From Nitrospira sp. (GTDB taxonomy: Bacteria > Nitrospirota > Nitrospiria > Nitrospirales > Nitrospiraceae): a stretch of DNA of 64,000 nucleotides. The position numbers and the translations under genes are program-made. Where the stretch lies: positions 1 through 64,000 of the forward strand of contig JAVYIN010000006.1 in assembly GCA_035968315.1 (NCBI GenBank). Reading direction: 5' to 3'. This document shows, piece after piece, positions 52,743 through 59,433 of the stretch (positions are counted from its first letter, which is position 1; every line of letters starts with the position of its first letter). The notes under the pieces were generated by a model. That model saw only the letters and a list, made by a program, of their open reading frames with translations. It was not told where the DNA came from and searched no databases.

Positions 52743-52955
52743 TAGGCGCGCGCTCAGATTTCTTCGTATTTTCTCGAACAACAACAGGCCTGGCACCTCG
52801 ACCGCAATAGACCCGTGAAAGACTGACGCTAATCACCACAGTCACAAATTCCCCGCTGCTGCAAAACGCCGCACCTCACAAGCAATCGGACCGCGCCCGT
52901 CCGCTATGCCCCTTAAAACAGAGGGAATCTCCCGCAATGTCTTCCAGAGATCACA

Positions 52956-52969
52956 GGCATACCCAATGC
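52956..52969 (+). promoter_or_regulatory. Weak sigma-54-like element
   Basis: AGGCAT-N5-ATGCA with GG-N10-GC spacing, start site near 52981 and about 42 bases ahead of the Usp gene. A second poor match TGGCAC-N5-CCGC lies at 52791-52805. Confidence 0.4.
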
Positions 52970-53022
52970 AGATTCGATACCTGCTAGCGTGTGATCATCC
53001 ACTGAAAGGGGAGGCATCGGCC

Positions 53023-53928
53023 ATGCGAATTCTCTGTGCGGTAGACGGGTCGGAATACTCGGAGTGGGGCGTGCAGGCTCTTGAAGCACTCGCCAGCCGG
53101 AAACCCCAGGCGGTCACGCTCCTCCATGCCGTGGATACGGTGTCTCTTCGAACCGACAAGGGAAACAATCCGGTGGCAGAACGGCGGGCCCTGGCGGCGA
53201 TGGAAAAAGCCGGAGGCCTCCTCCTCCGCGAAGCAGAGCGCGCGGCTCGTGTCGCGCTCGGACAGGCCGCCACCGCCCCCCGCACCAAGTTTCAGCGTAT
53301 CCTCGCCCACGGCGGGCTGGCGTCGACCATTGTGCGGCAGGCGCGGCGGGTGAAAGCAGACCTCATCCTCATGGGGTCGCGGGGACTGAGCGACATCCGG
53401 GGCTTTTTGCTGGGAAGCACCTCCCGGCAGGTGGCTGCGATCGCGCCCTGTCCGATTCTGGTCGTAAAACGGCCCACGCCGACATTCGGACGGGTCACGC
53501 TCGCCGTCGATCACTCAAAACATTCCCGCACCGCCGCGCGCTTCCTGCGGACACACATTCTCCCCGAAACTGCCACCGTCACCATTCTCTCGTCGGTGGA
53601 GAGTCCGGTGAGCGACTTGGCCGCGCAATACGTATCCGACTCGCAACTGGCTGCGTTGACGAAACCGGGAATGGACCGTGCCCTCACGCTGGTCAACGCG
53701 CTGCGGGAGGATTTCCTCAAAGAGGGGATTGCCGTGACGGCCGCCGTCCGGATGAACCACGTAATCGACACCATCGTGAAACAGGTGGAGGCCCACCATG
53801 ATGATCTGCTGGTCATCGGGTCGCGCGAGTTGACCAAGAGCGAGCGGCTCCACCTCGGAAGCGTCTCCGAGAGCCTGCTGCGCCATGCGCCCTGCTCGGT
53901 CCTGATCGTGAGAGGAACGCGTGCCTGA
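53023..53928 (+). CDS. Universal stress protein, two Usp domains
   Basis: 301 aa from ATG 53023 (GGGGAGG nine bases ahead). Domains: MRILCAVDGSEYSEWGVQAL with GSRGLSDIRGFLLGS, then LAVDHSKHSRTAARFLRTH with GSRELTKSERLHLGSVSE, where the second glycine of the ATP motif is missing. It overlaps the start of the P-type ATPase by 8 bases, so both are co-translated. The Usp-ATPase order is that of Rv1996-ctpF in Mycobacterium (from memory). Confidence 0.94.
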   Translation: MRILCAVDGSEYSEWGVQALEALASRKPQAVTLLHAVDTVSLRTDKGNNPVAERRALAAMEKAGGLLLREAERAARVALGQAATAPRTKFQRILAHGGLASTIVRQARRVKADLILMGSRGLSDIRGFLLGSTSRQVAAIAPCPILVVKRPTPTFGRVTLAVDHSKHSRTAARFLRTHILPETATVTILSSVESPVSDLAAQYVSDSQLAALTKPGMDRALTLVNALREDFLKEGIAVTAAVRMNHVIDTIVKQVEAHHDDLLVIGSRELTKSERLHLGSVSESLLRHAPCSVLIVRGTRA

Positions 53929-56722
53929 TTTCCGGTATCTCGACATCAACCGGCTCCCGGCCGAGGACGTGTTACGCCGCCTGGAAACCGGCACCGGCGG
54001 TCTCTCTCCTGACGAAGCTCGCCAGCGGCTGGCTCACTACGGACGGAACGTCCTGCTCGAACCGGACCGCTACTCGCTCCTCCGCGGCCTCGCCGGCCAT
54101 TTCACCCACTTCCTCGCCGTCCTGCTCTGGATCGCCGCCGGCCTTTCTTTTGCGGCCGATATGATGCGGCCGCACGAGGGCATGGCCACGCTGGGCTGGG
54201 CCATCCTCGGCGTCATCATCATCAACGCTGTGTTCGCCTTCTTGCAGGAGTACAAAGCGGAGCACGCCGTTCAGGCGCTCCGCCGCCTGCTGCCGGACAA
54301 AGCCTGGGTGGCGAGAGGCGGGCAATCCGTGGAAGTGTCACGAAATGAGATCGTGCCCGGCGACTTGCTCATCTTGGAAGAAGGCGAACGGGTGCCGGCT
54401 GACGCGCGGCTCATTGAGGCGACAGGCATGCGCGTGGACAACGCCGCCCTGACCGGAGAGTCGAAACCGAAACGCCGGACCGCCGAATCCGCGGAGGATG
54501 GGCACTGGCTCGAACTCCCGAACCTGGTCTTCGCCGGCACCACCATCCTCTCCGGGCACGGCCGCGCGGTGGTCTTCGCCACCGGGATGCGTTCGGAATT
54601 CGGCAAGATCGCCCATCTCACCACCACCGTCGAGACGAGCCTCAGTCCACTCCAGAAAGAGATCATCAAGGTCACCCGCATCGTCGCCGCCATTTCGCTG
54701 GCAATGGGAGCGACATTTTTCGGGATCGGGCTATGGACGGGCCTCGGCTTCTGGATCAGCGCCATCTTCGGCATCGGCATCATCGTCGCCAATGTACCCG
54801 AAGGCCTTCTGCCCACGGTCACCCTCTCCCTCGCCATGAGCAGCCAGCGCATGGCCAAGCGCAACGCCTTAATCAAACATTTATCCTCCGTCGAAACCCT
54901 GGGCTGCACCACGGTGATTTGCACGGACAAAACCGGCACGCTCACGGAAAACCGGATGAAGGTGGATCGATTTTATGCCGACGGGCTTGTGATCGAATCG
55001 CGAGAAGGCTGTTTCTTCACCAGAGGCCGCATGGTCAGCACCACCGACGCCGAGCAGTGGCAATCCTTCTTCGACGCGCTCCTGCATTGCCACAACGCCA
55101 AGCGGGTCCGTCGGTCCGATGGGCGATTCGTCGTCACCGGCGATCCAACGGAAGTCGCGCTCTTGGAATTTGCCGTCGAGCATGGGCTGGCCCACCGGCC
55201 GCCCTTGCGCCGCATGGGCGAGCTCGCCTTCGATGCGGACCGCAAACGCATGAGCACCCTGCACTGGTCCGAAGGCCGGCTGGTCGCCTTCACCAAAGGC
55301 GCTCCGGAATCGGTGCTGGGCCTCTGCACCCACGCCCTGATTCATGGAACGGCCGTGCCGATGACGCCCGATGAGCGCGCGCGCATTCTGAGCCAGAGCC
55401 GGTCGTTTGCGGAGCAGGCCTATCGCGTCCTCGCCGTGGCCATGCGCGATGTCGCCCACCAGCCTGAGCAGATCGAAGTGGACACGATCGAAGAGGGGCT
55501 GACATTCCTCGGACTCGTGGCCATGATGGACCCGCCCCACCGGGAAGTCCCGGATGCCATCGCCATCTGCCGGCGAGCCGGCATCCGTGTCATCATGATT
55601 ACCGGCGATCACCCGCTCACAGCGCTGGCCATTGCCCGCAAGATCGGCCTCATGCCGGACCAGGCCGCACAGCAGCCGACCGGCTTCGTCCCGGTCATCG
55701 AGGGCGCACAGCTCGACAAGATGAGCGACGACCATCTCCGCCAAATGCTGACCCCGTCTCGATCCGGAGAACTAGACCCGGTGTTCGCCCGCATGGCCCC
55801 CCGGCACAAATTGCGTGTGGTCTCGGCGCTGAAAGACATGGGCGAAGTCGTCGCCGTCACCGGAGACGGGGTGAATGATGCGCCCGCCCTCAAGAAAGCC
55901 AATATCGGCGTGGCCATGGGCATCGCCGGCACGGACGTGGCCAAAGAAACCGCGGACATCATTCTGCTGGACGACAATTTCGCCACCATCGTGAATGCCA
56001 TTGAAGAAGGGCGCACGGTCTACGAAAACATCCGCAAATTCGCCACCTATGTGCTCGTGAGTAATGTGCCTGAAGTCGTCCCCTATCTGGGGTACGGATT
56101 TTTTGGCCTGCCGTTGGCGCTCACGATCCCGCAAGTGCTCGCGGTTGACCTCGGAACCGATATGGTGCCGGCCATCGCGCTCGGGGCCGATCCCCCGCAG
56201 CCTGGCATTATGAATGTTCCCCCACGCCCACGGACTGAACGGTTGCTCACCGGGCGGCTCCTCATGAGAACCTATTTCTTCCTCGGCTTGAATTCAGCTG
56301 TGCTGGCAATGGGCGGATTCTTTCTCTATCTGTTCGCCAACGGATGGACCTGGGGAGCCCCGCTAGATTGGGCCTCTCCATTGTATAAAGAGGCGACAAC
56401 CGTGACGTTTGCCGGCATCGTTCTGGCGCAGGTCGCCAACGTCTTTGCCTGCCGATCCGATCGGCTCTCCGTGGCCCGGCTCGGATGGTTGACCAATCCG
56501 TTCATCCTGTGGGGCATTCTCACGGAACTCACCATCCTGGGACTCATCGCCTATACCCCGATTGGCAATGAGATCTTTGGCACCAGCCCCTTGCCTCTGT
56601 GGATTCTTGGACCGCTCGCGCTCGGTGCCCTGTTGCTGTTATTGGCCGAGGAAGGTCGTAAAATGGTCGTCAGCCGGTTCGTGAATAAGCCGGCCTCCGG
56701 TCCTGCGCAAGGAGAAGCCTGA
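53921..56722 (+). CDS. P-type cation ATPase resembling Na,K-ATPase (P2C-like)
   Basis: 933 aa pump. The phosphorylated residue is Asp336 in CTDKTGTLTENRM, with VTGDGVNDAPALKKANIG later. M4 reads VANVPEGLLPTVTLSL (Glu294). M5 has SNVPEVVP (Ser714, Asn715, Glu718) and M6 has DLGTD (Asp743, Asp747). These equal Na,K-ATPase residues E327, S775, N776, E779, D804 and D808 with the same spacing. In M8 a Gln is kept but the Asp926-like site appears to be Asn. The start is GTG 53921 behind GAGAGGA. It overlaps the Usp gene; the ion is inferred. Confidence 0.93.
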   Translation: MPDFRYLDINRLPAEDVLRRLETGTGGLSPDEARQRLAHYGRNVLLEPDRYSLLRGLAGHFTHFLAVLLWIAAGLSFAADMMRPHEGMATLGWAILGVIIINAVFAFLQEYKAEHAVQALRRLLPDKAWVARGGQSVEVSRNEIVPGDLLILEEGERVPADARLIEATGMRVDNAALTGESKPKRRTAESAEDGHWLELPNLVFAGTTILSGHGRAVVFATGMRSEFGKIAHLTTTVETSLSPLQKEIIKVTRIVAAISLAMGATFFGIGLWTGLGFWISAIFGIGIIVANVPEGLLPTVTLSLAMSSQRMAKRNALIKHLSSVETLGCTTVICTDKTGTLTENRMKVDRFYADGLVIESREGCFFTRGRMVSTTDAEQWQSFFDALLHCHNAKRVRRSDGRFVVTGDPTEVALLEFAVEHGLAHRPPLRRMGELAFDADRKRMSTLHWSEGRLVAFTKGAPESVLGLCTHALIHGTAVPMTPDERARILSQSRSFAEQAYRVLAVAMRDVAHQPEQIEVDTIEEGLTFLGLVAMMDPPHREVPDAIAICRRAGIRVIMITGDHPLTALAIARKIGLMPDQAAQQPTGFVPVIEGAQLDKMSDDHLRQMLTPSRSGELDPVFARMAPRHKLRVVSALKDMGEVVAVTGDGVNDAPALKKANIGVAMGIAGTDVAKETADIILLDDNFATIVNAIEEGRTVYENIRKFATYVLVSNVPEVVPYLGYGFFGLPLALTIPQVLAVDLGTDMVPAIALGADPPQPGIMNVPPRPRTERLLTGRLLMRTYFFLGLNSAVLAMGGFFLYLFANGWTWGAPLDWASPLYKEATTVTFAGIVLAQVANVFACRSDRLSVARLGWLTNPFILWGILTELTILGLIAYTPIGNEIFGTSPLPLWILGPLALGALLLLLAEEGRKMVVSRFVNKPASGPAQGEA

Positions 56723-56724
56723 CG

Positions 56725-58056
56725 ATGTCCACTACTCCAGAGGAGCCAGTCCGTCATGTGCCCGTGACAGAGGTTGTCCCCCACCATCCGGCCTCGCCTG
56801 TGGTGCATCATGATTCCGGCCCATCACCTGAGCACAGACTCCCTCCCACGATCATTCCCATCGCTGCGCGCCCGGCGCGGTCTCGCCGGCCCTGGCTCAT
56901 CGGAGGCGCGATCCTCCTGGCCATTGCCGGATGGGGCGGCTGGTACTGGTGGAACGGCGGCACCGCGCCCATTCAGTACAAGACGGCGCTGGTGGACCGG
57001 GGTCCCATCACCGCCATCGTCACCGCCACCGGCACGGTCAATCCTGTCGTGTCCGTGCTGGTCGGCAGCCAAGTGTCGGGCAAGATCGCGAAGCTCTTTG
57101 CGGATTTCAATTCGGTCGTCACACAAGGACAGGTCTTGGCCCAGATCGACCAGCAACCGTTCCAAGCCCGGGCCAGCCAAGCCCGCGCCGCCGTGAAAAG
57201 CGCCACGGGGAACCTGGCCAAGGCCAAGAACATGGCGGCACAACGCAAGCGGGAGCGCGACCGCATGGCCGCGCTCCGGCCGCAGGCCTTTGTCTCCCAG
57301 GCGGACCTCGATCTCGCCGACACCAACTACCGCGATGCCGCCGCGCAGGTGGAGATGGCACAGGCGCAACTGGACCAAGCTCAAGCGACGCTGGCTTCGG
57401 CTGAACTGGATCTCGGCTATACGACGATTGTGTCGCCGGTGAACGGCATTGTGGTCTCCCGCAACGTGGATGCCGGACAGACCGTCGCGGCGAGCTTCCA
57501 AACCCCGACACTGTTTGTCATCGCCCAAGACCTGACCCGGATGCAGGTCGATGCCAACGTCAGCGAGGCCGATATCGGCGGCGTGGCCGAAGGCAAGACG
57601 GCACACTTCCGCGTGGACGCCTATCCCAAGCAATCCTTTGATGGCACGGTCACCCAAGTGCGGAACGCGCCCGTCAGCATCCAGAACGTCGTCACCTATG
57701 ACGTCGTGATTACGGTGGACAACCGGGAGCTGAAGCTCAAACCCGGCATGACGGCCAACGTCACGATCGTGACCGCCAAGAAAGAGGATCCTCTGCGCGT
57801 GCCGAACGGAGCCCTGCGGTTCCGCATGCCGAATGTCCCCATTGACCGAAAAATCACCCAACTCTGGGTACTGGACAGCGCCGCGCCGCCGAGGCAGGCG
57901 CCGGTCGCGACCGGCATCGCCGACTCCCTCTTCACGGAAATCCTTGAAGGGCCTGTGAAGGAAGGCGACCGTGTCGTCGTCGGCATCGACACAGCGGAAG
58001 AACAGGCGCAAAAGAAGCTGCCTCCGGGATTTGAACCGGGGCGGGGAATGAGATAA
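56725..58056 (+). CDS. Periplasmic adaptor of an efflux ABC system, MacA/HlyD-type
   Basis: 443 aa. A cytoplasmic start and one membrane helix (about 54-75, WLIGGAILLAIAGWGGWYWW) are followed by a lipoyl/hairpin part (GSQVSGKIAKLFADFNSVVT, then a long coiled coil) and a beta-barrel (VVSRNVDAGQTVAASFQTPT). It is the membrane fusion partner of an outer-membrane efflux channel. GGAG lies 15 bases ahead of the ATG. A GCGGCC-AAG-GGCCGC hairpin directly after the stop may end or attenuate transcription. Confidence 0.9.
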   Translation: MSTTPEEPVRHVPVTEVVPHHPASPVVHHDSGPSPEHRLPPTIIPIAARPARSRRPWLIGGAILLAIAGWGGWYWWNGGTAPIQYKTALVDRGPITAIVTATGTVNPVVSVLVGSQVSGKIAKLFADFNSVVTQGQVLAQIDQQPFQARASQARAAVKSATGNLAKAKNMAAQRKRERDRMAALRPQAFVSQADLDLADTNYRDAAAQVEMAQAQLDQAQATLASAELDLGYTTIVSPVNGIVVSRNVDAGQTVAASFQTPTLFVIAQDLTRMQVDANVSEADIGGVAEGKTAHFRVDAYPKQSFDGTVTQVRNAPVSIQNVVTYDVVITVDNRELKLKPGMTANVTIVTAKKEDPLRVPNGALRFRMPNVPIDRKITQLWVLDSAAPPRQAPVATGIADSLFTEILEGPVKEGDRVVVGIDTAEEQAQKKLPPGFEPGRGMR

Positions 58057-58071
58057 GCGGCCAAGGGCCGC
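58057..58071 (+). terminator. Short perfect hairpin after the macA-like gene
   Basis: GCGGCC (58057-58062), loop AAG, GGCCGC (58066-58071). No T-run follows, so termination is doubtful. Confidence 0.4.
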
Positions 58072-58075
58072 CTCG

Positions 58076-58111
58076 CTGGTCCGTCTGGTCTATTTAGTCT
58101 CTCTGGTCTGT
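58076..58111 (+). repeat. Nonamer array, 4 units
   Basis: Four 9-bp units of the form CTGGTCYNT (CTGGTCCGT first, CTGGTCTGT last). It is the left part of an inverted pair between macA-like and permease genes. Confidence 0.7.
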
Positions 58112-58123
58112 CAGGGGCGACGA

Positions 58124-58183
58124 AAGACTGAATCGACCAGATGGACTGAATAGACGAAACAGACCGGAGACCAGACAGACCAA
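58124..58183 (-). repeat. Nonamer array, about 6-7 degenerate units
   Basis: The same 9-bp theme on the minus strand (GGTCTGTCT, GGTCTGTTT, AGTCCATCT and others, one unit shortened). It ends two bases before the permease ATG, so it also occupies the ribosome-binding position. Confidence 0.65.
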
Positions 58184-58185
58184 TC

Positions 58186-59418
58186 ATGTCTTTTCTGTGG
58201 CTCACCATCCTCTCCGCCCTCCGCATCCTCCGCCGCAATCCCTTGCGGGCCGGATTGACGATGCTCGGCATCATCATCGGCATCGGCGCGGTCGTGGCGA
58301 TGGTCAGTCTCGGCCAAGGGGCGACCGCCTCGGTCCAGGCTGAAATCTCGAGCCTCGGCACCAATGTGCTGATCATTGTTCCCGGCGCCACCACCGTCGG
58401 AGGCATCCGCGGCGGGCTCGGCTCCATTTCGACCCTGACGGTCGATGACGCGGACGAGATTGAGAAAAAAGTCGGAAGCGTGACCACGGTCATGTACGCC
58501 ACCCGCTCGGTCCTGCAAATCATCCGGGAAAACAAGAACTGGAACACGATCGTGCTGGGGACGACTCCGGTCTTTCCCGATATCCGGAACTGGCCCATCG
58601 CACAAGGCAACTTCTTTACCCAGTCGGATCTGGACTCCGCCGCCAAAGTCGTGGTCCTTGGAAAAACCGTCGTCCAAAACCTATTCGAGCCGGGCGAAGA
58701 AGCCGTCGGCAGCCAAATCCGGATCCGGAATGTCCCGCTCCGGGTGATCGGGGTGCTGGCCTCGAAGGGCCAGTCCATCACGGGCCAGGATCAGGATGAC
58801 TTCGTCGTGCTCCCCTTCTCAACCGCGGAGCGCAAAGTGTTTGGAACGCGGTTCCTCGGAACAGTTGGGATTATCCTGGTGGCGGCGCAGACGCGCCAGG
58901 ACATTCCGATCGTGGTGGAGGACATCAAAGACCTCTTGCGAACCAAGCATCATCTCCAGCTCTCCGACGAAGACGACTTCACCATCCGCACGATGGAAGA
59001 CATCGCCAACACGATGGCCGGCACGAGCCGGACGATGATGTTGATGCTGATGGGCATCGCCTCGATCTCGTTGATCGTCGGCGGCATCGGCATCATGAAT
59101 ATTCTGCTCGTCTCCGTCACCGAACGGACCAGGGAAATCGGCTTGCGCATGGCCGTCGGCGCGAAACGCGCGCATATCCTGCTCCAGTTTCTGGTCGAAG
59201 CGATCATCATGACCGCTATCGGCGGCGCGCTGGGGGTCGCGGCCGGCATCGGCATCGCGGGCCTGCTGACGAAGATGATCGGCTGGCCGACGATCATCAA
59301 TCCACAGGCGGTGGCCGCCGCCTTTTTCTTCTCTCTCATTGTCGGCGTGTTCTTCGGACTCTATCCGGCCAACAAGGCCTCCAAGCTCAATCCCATCGAG
59401 GCCCTGCGCTATGAATAG
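58186..59418 (+). CDS. ABC transporter permease, MacB_PCD/FtsX type
   Basis: 410 aa. Only the permease is present: an N-terminal membrane helix, a periplasmic core domain (about 45-240, SLGTNVLIIVPGATTVGG) and three C-terminal helices with RTREIGLRMAVGAKRAHIL, the FtsX-type motif. There is no ATPase domain, so it is the split MacB type and needs a separate LolD-like ATPase. No such gene is next to it, only the 9-bp repeats. No ribosome site is visible ahead of ATG 58186. Confidence 0.9.
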   Translation: MSFLWLTILSALRILRRNPLRAGLTMLGIIIGIGAVVAMVSLGQGATASVQAEISSLGTNVLIIVPGATTVGGIRGGLGSISTLTVDDADEIEKKVGSVTTVMYATRSVLQIIRENKNWNTIVLGTTPVFPDIRNWPIAQGNFFTQSDLDSAAKVVVLGKTVVQNLFEPGEEAVGSQIRIRNVPLRVIGVLASKGQSITGQDQDDFVVLPFSTAERKVFGTRFLGTVGIILVAAQTRQDIPIVVEDIKDLLRTKHHLQLSDEDDFTIRTMEDIANTMAGTSRTMMLMLMGIASISLIVGGIGIMNILLVSVTERTREIGLRMAVGAKRAHILLQFLVEAIIMTAIGGALGVAAGIGIAGLLTKMIGWPTIINPQAVAAAFFFSLIVGVFFGLYPANKASKLNPIEALRYE

Positions 59419-59433
59419 TCGAGGACCAGCCGC

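Noticed and set aside
58186-59418. Truncated MacB (ATPase lost by deletion)
   Set aside because: The permease begins with an intact split-MacB core, and no remnant ATPase motif lies upstream, so truncation cannot be claimed.
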